From DATFLK01 sp035267815 (lineage in GTDB: Bacteria; Pseudomonadota; Zetaproteobacteria; Mariprofundales; Mariprofundaceae), in assembly GCA_035267815.1 (NCBI GenBank), contig DATFLK010000025.1:1-26134 (forward strand): a DNA stretch of 26,134 bases, read 5' to 3'. Positions 6,974-13,730 of this stretch are shown in pieces. The notes beneath the pieces are model-generated. The model was given only the letters and a program-made list of their open reading frames with translations. It searched no databases and was not told the DNA's origin. A program made the translations under genes and the position numbers. Numbering within the stretch: the stretch's first letter is position 1; the number at the start of each line of letters is the position of its first letter.

Positions 6974-7002
6974 ACTATAGAAGGGAGTGCGTCAAGGAGC
7001 AA
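6974..7002 (-). promoter_or_regulatory. sigma70-type promoter of the rpsP operon
   Basis: On the minus strand TTGCTC (6997-7002) and TATAGT (6974-6979) are separated by exactly 17 nt. Transcription would start near 6967, about 24 nt before the rpsP ATG. The -10 is close to consensus. TTGCTCC occurs twice in tandem at the -35 end. Confidence 0.65.
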
Positions 7003-7017
7003 GGAGCAAAACAGCGG

Positions 7018-7034
7018 CCACCAACCCTTGGTGG
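7018..7034 (-). other. Perfect inverted repeat upstream of the rpsP promoter
   Basis: CCACCAA and TTGGTGG form a 7-bp stem around 3 nt. It lies between the end of the ferritin-like gene and the rpsP promoter. It could be the terminator stem of the former gene, but the U-run after it (CCGCTGTTTTG) is poor and offset. Confidence 0.3.
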
Positions 7035-7124
7035 AAATTTATCGTCTCGAAACGCTCGGACCAACTCCACACCCTTTATTTCAGGACTAATAACAAAGCT
7101 CGACGTCTTTCTCAGAAATAAGGT

Positions 7125-7571
7125 TCATTCCCAACCTCTCCTGCACCGGCGGCGTCTGCCGGCCGTGAAGCCTTGTGCACAGCGTTGAAACGCCGCCAAA
7201 TGTCGCTGTTGCAATGCCTCTTGGAGGTTACGCAATACCGTGAGAACATTTTCTCGCTGCGTCGTTCTCAGGAGCCGGTCGTACATTTCCCCATTGATAA
7301 TCTCGGCGTTAACACCAGCCTCACAGGCTTCCCGCAGGCTGGCGTATCGTGCAACTTTTCCCGGCCAGGGATTCTCAGGCACGGGCAGTTTATAACGAAC
7401 AAATAACGCACGAAGCGCTGCGATGTGACGGGATTCAGCTTCGCGGATATTACTGAATGGTGCCACCTCGCCGAAGTCAGCAACAACCTGGTCGTACGTT
7501 GCCCACGCTCGATACTCGTCATCGAGTGCCTCATTGAGCGTGCGAATCTCCACCTCAGTCAATGGACTCAT
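7125..7571 (-). CDS. ferritin-like domain protein (DUF2202-like)
   Basis: 148 aa soluble, all-helical protein. The pattern ALDDEYRAWATYDQVVADFG, PFSNIREAESRHIAALRALF, PVPENPWPG, GVNAEIINGEMYDRLL and NLQEALQQRHLAAFQRC matches small ferritin-like proteins with carboxylate/His ligands. E46 and H49 form an ExxH pair and E19 lies in helix 1. The exact metal function is unknown; iron or peroxide chemistry is a guess from the fold. The ATG at 7571 has GGAGG 7 nt upstream; ATG 7574 is too close. The C-terminus ends in an arginine-rich tail (residues 139-146) encoded by a GC-rich stretch, unlike the rest of the protein. It is a single gene, divergent from hupE. Confidence 0.75.
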   Translation of the reverse strand: MSPLTEVEIRTLNEALDDEYRAWATYDQVVADFGEVAPFSNIREAESRHIAALRALFVRYKLPVPENPWPGKVARYASLREACEAGVNAEIINGEMYDRLLRTTQRENVLTVLRNLQEALQQRHLAAFQRCAQGFTAGRRRRCRRGWE

Positions 7572-7590
7572 CATTCATCCTCCGGTGAAA

Positions 7591-7619
7591 TATATTGTAG
7601 TATCAATTCACGCTGGCAA
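7591..7619 (-). promoter_or_regulatory. Possible promoter of the ferritin-like gene
   Basis: On the minus strand TTGCCA (7614-7619) and AATATA (7591-7596) are 17 nt apart in a locally AT-rich patch immediately before the GGAGG site. The leader would be very short. Only a weak candidate. Confidence 0.3.
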
Positions 7620-7681
7620 CAGTATGAACCATCTTGATCGTTGCCTTTCCTTTGCCTGCGACATGGACTATGTTCGACCCC

Positions 7682-8284
7682 ATGATCCGAAACAGCCTGA
7701 AACCGTATTGGGTCGCCACCGTCGCATTGATGGCGGGGCTAATGGCGCCCGGTACCGCCGAGGCGCATATCATTCCAATCCACGGCGGTGGCTTCGTGAA
7801 CGGCTTCGCCCATCCGTTCAGCGGCATCGACCATCTTCTGGTGATGCTCTCGGTCGGTCTACTGGCCTACCGCTGGGACGGGAAAAATATCTGGCTGCTG
7901 CCGCTCGGCTTCGTGGCGGTGGCCGGGATCGGCCTCATGATCGGCATGCACTTCCCGGGGATGCCGGGAATGGAGGCGGGCATCGCCGCCTCGCTCGTTG
8001 CCGTCGGCATCCTGACCACGCTGGAGATCCGGCCGCGCGCCTATGCCGGCACGCTCGGCGTCATCGCGTTCGCCTTCTTCCATGGCCATGTCCACGGCAG
8101 TGCCATGCCGGCAGAAGCCGCGGCATCGCTCTACGCCATGGGATTCCTGAGCGCCACCCTCTGCCTGCACGCCATCGGTATCAGCATCGGCTGGCTGGTG
8201 GATAGCCGCCCCGTCCTGCTGCGCCTAGCCGGCGCCGGCACGGCACTGACAGGTCTCTGGTTCATCGCCTTAACGGGAATTTAA
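7682..8284 (+). CDS. hupE: HupE/UreJ-family nickel permease
   Basis: 200 aa integral membrane protein. After a signal-type N-terminus (MIRNSLKPYW, hydrophobic to about residue 27, ending TAEAH) comes the family signature GFAHPFSGIDHLLVMLSVGLLAYRW with its HxxxxxDH motif. Then follow several hydrophobic helices and a second histidine motif FFHGHVHGSAMP. HupE/UreJ proteins move Ni2+ for hydrogenase or urease. No urease is seen, but a complete [NiFe]-hydrogenase operon ends 291 bp downstream on the other strand, so nickel supply to it is the natural role. The start is uncertain: ATG 7682 gives a clean signal peptide, ATG 7670 is 4 codons earlier, and neither has a clear ribosome site. A TTG at 7634 is less likely. 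Confidence 0.85.
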   Translation: MIRNSLKPYWVATVALMAGLMAPGTAEAHIIPIHGGGFVNGFAHPFSGIDHLLVMLSVGLLAYRWDGKNIWLLPLGFVAVAGIGLMIGMHFPGMPGMEAGIAASLVAVGILTTLEIRPRAYAGTLGVIAFAFFHGHVHGSAMPAEAAASLYAMGFLSATLCLHAIGISIGWLVDSRPVLLRLAGAGTALTGLWFIALTGI

Positions 8285-8301
8285 GAGCACGGCGAAGCCG
8301 C

Positions 8302-8514
8302 CTACTCGAAATCGGGGAAGTAGTCCTCGGCCGTGCAGTCATCCTTCCAGCAACACTTCTCGGACCACTCCGGCTTGCACCAATCAGTGCCGTAGCAGGG
8401 CTGATGCCCTTCCCTAGCCTGGATGGCACGAATCAGTGCCGTCCTGTCTATCGTCTCGTAACCCTCGATCCCGAGCTTTCTGGCACGCTCGCGAATCTCC
8501 TTCATGGCAATCAT
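8302..8514 (-). CDS. small Rho_N/SAP-like, cysteine-rich protein
   Basis: 70 aa. Residues 1-35 (KEIRERARKLGIEGYETIDRTALIRAIQAREG) resemble the helix-extended-helix Rho N-terminal/SAP-like fold that often binds nucleic acid. The C-terminal half carries five cysteines (PCYGTDWC, EKCCWKDDC) and ends in acidic, aromatic residues (EDYFPDFE). Similar two-part small proteins, SAP/Rho_N plus a CxWRxDC tail, occur in Geobacter-like and sulfur bacteria; their function is unknown. The cysteines could bind a metal, or form disulfides if exported, though no signal peptide is seen. ATG 8514 has AGGGGG 5 nt upstream; ATG 8517 and TTG 8529 are alternatives. It follows hypE by 60 nt and could be the last gene of the hydrogenase operon. 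Confidence 0.75.
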   Translation of the reverse strand: MIAMKEIRERARKLGIEGYETIDRTALIRAIQAREGHQPCYGTDWCKPEWSEKCCWKDDCTAEDYFPDFE

Positions 8515-8574
8515 CATTGCCCCCTGCAAACCCGGCTCTGTGTAGTGGGGTCAATTAGACCTCATTAGTCCAGT

Positions 8575-9609
8575 TTAGCAGATGCGCGGCAGGGGCTCCC
8601 CGGTCAGCATCGGCACGATGCGGCTGCCGCCCCACGGCGCATGCAGCACCAGCAGGCGGTCCCGGTCCTCCACCACCTCGCCGATGATGGCCGCGCCCTC
8701 CCCTTTCGGATGGGCGCGCATGTTTTGCAACAGTCTCTCGACACCATCGGCCGGGCAGATGGCGAGCAGCCGCCCCTCGCAGGCGACATAGAGAGGATCG
8801 AGCCCCAGAAGCTCGCAGACGCCGCGCACCTCGCCCCCCACGGGGATCGACTCCTCGTCGAGGGCGATGCCGACACCGGAGGCCCGGGCCAACTCGTTGA
8901 GTGCCGAAGCGACGCCACCGCGGGTCGGATCGCGCAGGCAGCGGAGTTCAACACCACTTTCCAGCATCGCCGCGACCAGACCATGCAACGGCTGGGTATC
9001 GGAGGTCAGTGCCGTCTCCAGCCCCAGCTCGCGGCGCTGTGCCAACACGGCGGCGCCATGCTCGCCGATCGGACCGGAGACGATCACCCGGTCGCCCGGC
9101 CGTGCCCGGTCAGGGGCGATTCCGACGCTCTCCTCCACCATGCCGACACCGGTGGTGGTGATGAAGACACCGTCCGCGCCCCCCTTCTCCACTACTTTGG
9201 TATCGCCGGTGACGATACTGACGCCAGCCTCGTGGCAGGCGGCCGCCATCGAATCGACCACCCGCTTCAGGTCGGCCAGCGGAAACCCCTCTTCCAGGAT
9301 AAAACTAGCACTGAGGTAGAGTGGCCGCGCACCCATCATGGCAACGTCGTTGACGGTACCATGCACGGAGAGGCCGCCGATATCGCCGCCGGGGAAGAAG
9401 ATCGGTGAGACAACATGGGCATCGGTGGCGACCACCAGCCGCCCGGGCGGCATTGGCACGACAGCCCCATCCCCCAGCGACTGCAGCGCCACGTTATCAA
9501 AGGCGGGCAGGAAGAGCTCCTGCAGCAAACGCTCGCTGGCCAGGCCACCGGCTCCCATATTTATATCGACGCACCCATGCCTCAGATCAAGCGCCAGACC
9601 GACCCCCAT
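8575..9609 (-). CDS. hypE: hydrogenase maturation factor HypE
   Basis: 344 aa PurM-like ATPase. HypE receives a carbamoyl group on its C-terminal cysteine and dehydrates it to thiocyanate, the source of the CN ligands of the NiFe site. The C-terminus is exactly PRIC, with C344 the acceptor. ATP-binding features are present: TDAHVVSPIFFPGGDIG, HGTVNDVAMMGARPLYLS, VTGDTKVVEKGGADG, and DPTRGGVASALNELA. The start overlaps the hypD stop by one base (TAATG). The N-terminal loop that usually reads HGxGG is here MGAGG (residues 18-22), so the histidine is replaced by methionine. Otherwise the protein looks complete and functional. Confidence 0.95.
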   Translation of the reverse strand: MGVGLALDLRHGCVDINMGAGGLASERLLQELFLPAFDNVALQSLGDGAVVPMPPGRLVVATDAHVVSPIFFPGGDIGGLSVHGTVNDVAMMGARPLYLSASFILEEGFPLADLKRVVDSMAAACHEAGVSIVTGDTKVVEKGGADGVFITTTGVGMVEESVGIAPDRARPGDRVIVSGPIGEHGAAVLAQRRELGLETALTSDTQPLHGLVAAMLESGVELRCLRDPTRGGVASALNELARASGVGIALDEESIPVGGEVRGVCELLGLDPLYVACEGRLLAICPADGVERLLQNMRAHPKGEGAAIIGEVVEDRDRLLVLHAPWGGSRIVPMLTGEPLPRIC

Positions 9610-10724
9610 TACGCCTCCACCTCCGCCGGACGGTGTTCGTAACGGAAGGCGGCGGCACAGGCACCCTCGGAGGAGACCATGCAGGCACCCAGCGGATGCT
9701 CCGGCGTGCAGGCGGTGGCGAAGACCGGACAGTCCCTGGGCTGCATCTGGCCGCGCAGCACCTCGGCACAGCGGCAGGCACGATGATCGGCATGTTCGAG
9801 ATCATCCATGCCGAAGCGCTGCTCCGCATCGAACCCGGCATACTCATCGGCCACTTTGAACGCGCTCGCCTCCAGCTCACCGAGACCGCGCCAGGCGAAA
9901 CACTGGCGCAATGCGAAAACCTTATTCATTAATGCGGCGGCCTGCTCGTTTCCCTTCGCGGTCACGGCACGCGCATAGGCGTTCTCGATCCGCGCCTCGC
10001 CGGCGTTGATCTGGTGCAGCAGCACAAGGATGGCGGCGAGCAGGTCGGTCGGCTCGAAACCGGCGATCGCGACCGGCAACCGGTAATCCGTCGCGATGGG
10101 CGCGAAGGCCTCGGAACCGATCACCGCTGTCACATGACCCGGGCCAATAATGCCGTCGATGGCTGCCTCCTCTCCGTCGTCGGCGATGGCACGCATGGCC
10201 GGAACGGTCAGCACATGGTTACAGAAAACGGTGAAATTCCGGAGCCCGAGAGCCCTGGCACGATCGAGCGCTAGCGCCGTGGCCGGCGCGGTGGTCTCGA
10301 AACCGACGGCGAAGAAGACGACCTGCCGATCCGGCATTCGTTCCGCCATGTCCACCGCGTCGAGCGGCGAGTAAACCATGCGTACCTCTCCCCCCGATGC
10401 CCTGGCCGAAAAGAGGCTCTCCCCCCGGCCACCCGGCACGCGCAGCATGTCACCGTAGGTACAGAGCACGACATCGCGGTGGCGCACCAGATCGATGGCC
10501 ATGTCGATGCGGCCGGCCGGCAGCACGCAGACGGGGCAACCCGGCCCATGAACCATCTCCACCGCCTCGGGCAGTGCCTCGATCAGGCTGTAGCGGTAGA
10601 GTGCATGCGTGTGTCCCCCGCAGAACTCCATCAGCCGGTAGCGACGATCCATACAGGCGGTATCGATCCGGCCGAGCAGGGATACGACCAGGTCGCGGTC
10701 GCGGAACTCATCCATCCACTTCAC
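9609..10724 (-). CDS. hypD: hydrogenase maturation factor HypD
   Basis: 371 aa iron-sulfur scaffold on which, with HypC, the Fe(CN)2CO unit is built. The invariant motifs are present: FCGGHTH (C35), GPGCPVCVLP (C63, C66), FFAVGFETTAPATA, FCNHVLTVPAMRA and GPGHVTAVIGSE. So are the C-terminal [4Fe-4S] cysteines in the segment CRCAEVLRGQ, DCPVFATACTPEHPLGAC and SSEGACAA. Translation starts with GTG at 10724, overlapping the hypC stop by 4 nt (GTGA), with AAGGAG 8 nt upstream; an ATG three codons later is possible. The protein acts in the cytoplasm. Confidence 0.97.
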   Translation of the reverse strand: MKWMDEFRDRDLVVSLLGRIDTACMDRRYRLMEFCGGHTHALYRYSLIEALPEAVEMVHGPGCPVCVLPAGRIDMAIDLVRHRDVVLCTYGDMLRVPGGRGESLFSARASGGEVRMVYSPLDAVDMAERMPDRQVVFFAVGFETTAPATALALDRARALGLRNFTVFCNHVLTVPAMRAIADDGEEAAIDGIIGPGHVTAVIGSEAFAPIATDYRLPVAIAGFEPTDLLAAILVLLHQINAGEARIENAYARAVTAKGNEQAAALMNKVFALRQCFAWRGLGELEASAFKVADEYAGFDAEQRFGMDDLEHADHRACRCAEVLRGQMQPRDCPVFATACTPEHPLGACMVSSEGACAAAFRYEHRPAEVEA

Positions 10725-10957
10725 GCCGTGTTCTCCTTTTCATCACCGCCGACCACCTTGCGCAGCATGGAAAGAGTCCTCTCCGCCTCGGCCTCGTCGA
10801 GCCGGGTAATGGCGATACCGACATGCAGGATGACATAGTCATCCACATCCGCCTCGACCAGCGCCAGCGACGCCTCGCGGCGCACCCCTTCGACCTCGAC
10901 CAGCGCCATGCCTTCATCGCGTATCTCGACCACACGCGCCGGAATCGCCAGACACAT
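10721..10957 (-). CDS. hypC: hydrogenase assembly chaperone HypC
   Basis: 78 aa. HypC carries the iron centre between HypD and the hydrogenase large subunit through its N-terminal cysteine. The start MCLAIPARVVEI gives C2 directly after the initiator methionine, as the family needs. DVDDYVILHVGIAITRLDEAEA is the typical OB-fold/C-terminal helix. The ATG at 10957 overlaps the hypF' stop (TGATG) and is preceded by GAGGGGGTGA. Reading further upstream adds residues with no homology and removes C2 from the N-terminus. Confidence 0.96.
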   Translation of the reverse strand: MCLAIPARVVEIRDEGMALVEVEGVRREASLALVEADVDDYVILHVGIAITRLDEAEAERTLSMLRKVVGGDEKENTA

Positions 10958-12123
10958 CAGTTCACCCCCTCGGCCGCCAGATGCCGCTGTGCCACCCAAG
11001 CCTGCCCCAGGCTCAGGCCTCCATCGCCCGGCGACAGCTGTGCGGGGCGCCAGACGCGCAGGCCGGCCTCGACAAGACGCGCCTCCAGCTCACCGGCAAG
11101 CAGCGCATTGACCATGCAGCCGCCCCCGAGCACGAGATCCTCAACCCCCGTCTCCCGGGCCTGTCGTACGGCCATCCCGGCCAACCCCGCGGCCAGCGTC
11201 AAATGGAAACGGCGGGCAAGCACGGCCACATCCGCCCCTCTCAAGCGCTCGTTGGCCAGCGTCGCCACCACTTCGGTCATATAGAGCTGCAGCAGTCCGT
11301 CGTCCGCCTCGATTCGGCATTCCAGAGGGGTCACATCCCCGGCTGCCCGCCGCGCGGCCGACTCCAGCGCCATCGCAGCCTCCCCTTCGAAGCCGTTGCG
11401 GCGATGATCCAGAAGCACCGCGGCAGCGGCATCGAAGATGCGGCCGGTACTGCTGGTCCGTCCGGTCTCCGGTTGTCGACAGAGTCTCAGCACCGGCGCA
11501 AGCAGCGGTTCATCACCAAACAGGGAGGCAGCCACCTCCTCGTCGCCGACAGCGTCAAAATAGGCCACGGCCATGCGCCAGGGCTCGCGGGCGGCGACAT
11601 CGCCGCCGGGCTGGGCTACCGGTGCAAGCCGGCCGCGGCGACCGGAGGTCGCACCACTGACAAGAAGTAGCTCCCCGCCCCACGCACCGCCATCCGCACC
11701 GTGACCGTGGCCATCCAACGCCAGCCCCAGCACGGGACGGACGATCTGGTGCTCGGCCATCACCGATGCGATGTGGGCGTGATGATGCTGCACGCGGATC
11801 AGCGGCAGCGACCGCTCACGGGCCAGCATCTCGGCTAGGCGCGTGCTGTGGTAGTCCGGGTGCAGATCGCAGGCGATGGCTCGCGGCACAACCCCGGAAA
11901 TGTGCATGAAGCGCTCGAAACTGTCGCGGGCATGGCGGAAGGCGTCGGGCTGCTCCAGATCACCGATCTGCGGGGAGAGGCGGGCAAACCCATCAGCGGC
12001 GAAGCACTGGGTATTCTTCAGGTCCCCGCCGAGCGCCGCGACCGGCGCCAGATCGTCGGCCAGCGGAATCGATACCTCCGGACCATCGCACCGCTGCGCC
12101 ATCCGGGCGGCAGTCGCCTGCAT
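10957..12123 (-). CDS. hypF: Stand-alone HypF C-terminal (Kae1-like) carbamoyltransferase domain
   Basis: 388 aa, about half of a normal HypF (about 750 aa). The protein begins at the linker before LGGDLKNTQCF, the start of the Kae1-like domain. It keeps the metal-binding motif HHHAHIASVMAEH, the nucleotide-binding loops ALDGHGHGADGGAWGGELL and GRIFDAAAAVLL, FEGEAAMALE, LVLGGGCMVNALL and PGDGGLSLGQAWVA. The acylphosphatase, zinc-finger and YrdC domains that make carbamoyl-AMP are absent and are not encoded upstream, where hypB lies. The ATG at 12123 overlaps the hypB stop by one base and has GGAGGAGGGG upstream. From memory, Ralstonia eutropha has a similarly short functional HypF1 (about 394 aa), so this is probably a real form rather than a broken gene. 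Confidence 0.9.
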   Translation of the reverse strand: MQATAARMAQRCDGPEVSIPLADDLAPVAALGGDLKNTQCFAADGFARLSPQIGDLEQPDAFRHARDSFERFMHISGVVPRAIACDLHPDYHSTRLAEMLARERSLPLIRVQHHHAHIASVMAEHQIVRPVLGLALDGHGHGADGGAWGGELLLVSGATSGRRGRLAPVAQPGGDVAAREPWRMAVAYFDAVGDEEVAASLFGDEPLLAPVLRLCRQPETGRTSSTGRIFDAAAAVLLDHRRNGFEGEAAMALESAARRAAGDVTPLECRIEADDGLLQLYMTEVVATLANERLRGADVAVLARRFHLTLAAGLAGMAVRQARETGVEDLVLGGGCMVNALLAGELEARLVEAGLRVWRPAQLSPGDGGLSLGQAWVAQRHLAAEGVN

Positions 12124-12905
12124 CAGGCGCGCCCCTCCTCCAGCAAAGGCCCTCGCAGGGACTCGGCCGCGGCAGCAATCCATTCACACCACTCGGCCAA
12201 GCCCTCACCGGTGGTGGCGGAGGTGCGGTGAACCGGCATCAGCTCCGGATGGACACGATGCACATGATCGAGGCAGTGCGCCACATCGAAATTCACATAC
12301 GGCAGCAGATCGCACTTGTTGACCACCAGGGATGAGGCGGTGGCGAACATGTCGGGGTATTTGAGCGGCTTGTCCTCCCCCTCGGTCACCGAGAGCATCA
12401 CCACGCGATGCTGCTCGCCCAGATCGAAGGCGGCCGGACAGACGAGATTGCCGACATTCTCGATCAACAGCAGCGAGCCCGGTTCCGGTTGCAGCGCCTC
12501 GACGGCATGCCCGACCATGTGGGCATCGAGATGGCAGAGCTTGCCGGTATTGATCTGGTGCGCCCTGGCACCGGCCTCGCGGATACGCGCCGCATCGAGA
12601 CCCGTCTGCTGGTCGCCCTCGATGACGCAGACAGGGAAACGGCCGGACAGCATGCGGATGGTGGCCGCCAGCAGCTCCGTCTTGCCGGCGCCGGGGCTCG
12701 CCATGAAGTTCAGCGCCAGGATACCCCTCTCGCGGAACCAGGCGCGGTTCGCCTCGGCATGCCTGCGGTTGTTGGCCAGCAGATCCAGTTCCACCGCGAT
12801 CCGCCGCTCCTCGGTTTCATGGGCATGTCCGTGGGCATGGTCGTGGTCGTGCCCGTGTCGATCGATCTGTTCGTGGTCCTGGCCGCAACCGCATGTCCCG
12901 CACAT
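12123..12905 (-). CDS. hypB: hydrogenase nickel incorporation GTPase HypB
   Basis: 260 aa SIMIBI-class GTPase that delivers nickel with HypA. The N-terminus MCGTCGCG holds the high-affinity CxxCGC nickel site (C2, C5, C7). A histidine-rich stretch follows (HGHDHDHAHGHAHE, residues 17-30) that can store Ni2+. The GTPase domain has P-loop ASPGAGKTELL (K75), EGDQQTG, the metal-switch LCHLDAHM, LIENVGNLVCP and the NKCDLLPYV specificity motif. It begins directly after the hypA stop with no gap and overlaps hypF' by one base. Having both nickel-storage motifs suits growth under limited nickel. Confidence 0.97.
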   Translation of the reverse strand: MCGTCGCGQDHEQIDRHGHDHDHAHGHAHETEERRIAVELDLLANNRRHAEANRAWFRERGILALNFMASPGAGKTELLAATIRMLSGRFPVCVIEGDQQTGLDAARIREAGARAHQINTGKLCHLDAHMVGHAVEALQPEPGSLLLIENVGNLVCPAAFDLGEQHRVVMLSVTEGEDKPLKYPDMFATASSLVVNKCDLLPYVNFDVAHCLDHVHRVHPELMPVHRTSATTGEGLAEWCEWIAAAAESLRGPLLEEGRA

Positions 12906-13247
12906 CTACTGCACCTCCAGTTCAACAATCCTCAATTCCTCGCCACCCTCCGCCAGCAACATCTTCCCGTGACAGTGGGCGCAGCCGTCGAACCGGCTCC
13001 ACATCTCGCTCACATCGCCGCAGTCGGGACAGCGCCCCAGCGCCGGCTTGCGCACGATCGCCAGCTCCGCCTCGCCAAGCATGCTCCCCTGGCGGCAGGC
13101 CGTGAAGGCAAAATCGAGCGCATCCGGCTGGGCGCAGGAGAGGGCACCGAGCTGCAGGTGAATGCGCGTGACTCTCCTGACATGCTGCTCCGCCGCGGCC
13201 TGCTCGGTCAGGCGGACGATCTCCCTGGCAAGCGCCATCTCATGCAT
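12906..13247 (-). CDS. hypA: hydrogenase nickel incorporation protein HypA
   Basis: 113 aa nickel metallochaperone. It begins MHEMALAREIV; M1-H2-E3 with H2 is the nickel site. The zinc domain has two CxxC pairs, C73/C76 (CPDC) and C89/C92 (CAHC). It works with HypB to insert nickel into the large subunit once the Fe(CN)2CO centre is in place. The start overlaps the end of the upstream endopeptidase gene by 8 nt, and hypB follows immediately. Confidence 0.96.
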   Translation of the reverse strand: MHEMALAREIVRLTEQAAAEQHVRRVTRIHLQLGALSCAQPDALDFAFTACRQGSMLGEAELAIVRKPALGRCPDCGDVSEMWSRFDGCAHCHGKMLLAEGGEELRIVELEVQ

Positions 13248-13728
13248 GGGAACCCTTCCCGTTCAACCCCTCATCGCGCGCCTTCGCCACCGCCTGCTCT
13301 ACCCGCTGCAGCAGCTCCGGCAGGGCCGCCGTAACCGGTTCCGACACCCCGTCGCCCAGTTCCGCCGAGGCAATCTCCATACCGAGAATCATGAGGTGCG
13401 ACACATGCTCGCCGAGCGCCTCGGCCACCGAGGCCCAGTGCTCCAGACCGAGGCCATGCGAGGAGCAGTGGCGCAGCCCCGCACCGATCACATCGCCCAG
13501 GTTGAACTCGAAGATCGTACCCGGCATGGCGCCACTATCGACTGCATCGATGAAGATGACGACATCGTCTCCGGAAAGCCCCTGCAGATCATCCCAGTCC
13601 GGCACCTCGCGCGCCTGCACCTCGACGTCGGCGGGCAGCAGATCACGCAGTTGCCGGGCGGCGATCAGTCCGACGGCATCGTCGCCGGCCAGCATATTGC
13701 CGAGCCCGATGACGCGCACACGACCCAT
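13240..13728 (-). CDS. [NiFe]-hydrogenase maturation endopeptidase (HycI/HyaD/HoxW type, peptidase M52)
   Basis: 162 aa. The protease removes the C-terminal extension of the hydrogenase large subunit after nickel insertion. It starts MGRVRVIGLGNMLAGDDAVG with the metal-binding acidic residue at D16/D17. IFIDAVDSGAMPGTI (D61/D64) and SSHGLGLEH (H91) supply the other ligands, in the positions seen in E. coli HycI (D16, D62, H90). It lies 2 bp downstream of hydA, whose C-terminus (ending ATHFLRLKRVAA) is its expected substrate, so a dedicated protease is encoded right after its target. Confidence 0.92.
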   Translation of the reverse strand: MGRVRVIGLGNMLAGDDAVGLIAARQLRDLLPADVEVQAREVPDWDDLQGLSGDDVVIFIDAVDSGAMPGTIFEFNLGDVIGAGLRHCSSHGLGLEHWASVAEALGEHVSHLMILGMEIASAELGDGVSEPVTAALPELLQRVEQAVAKARDEGLNGKGSHA

Positions 13729-13730
13729 GC

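Noticed and set aside
8285..8301. Tiny GGCG/CGCC hairpin between the convergent hupE and the small Rho_N-like gene, considered as a bidirectional terminator
   Set aside because: Only 4 bp of stem and no T-tract on either strand.
8530..8574. GGTC-TAATT-GACC repeat between hypE and the next gene, considered as a terminator
   Set aside because: Short imperfect stem without a U-run; read-through into the small gene is as likely.
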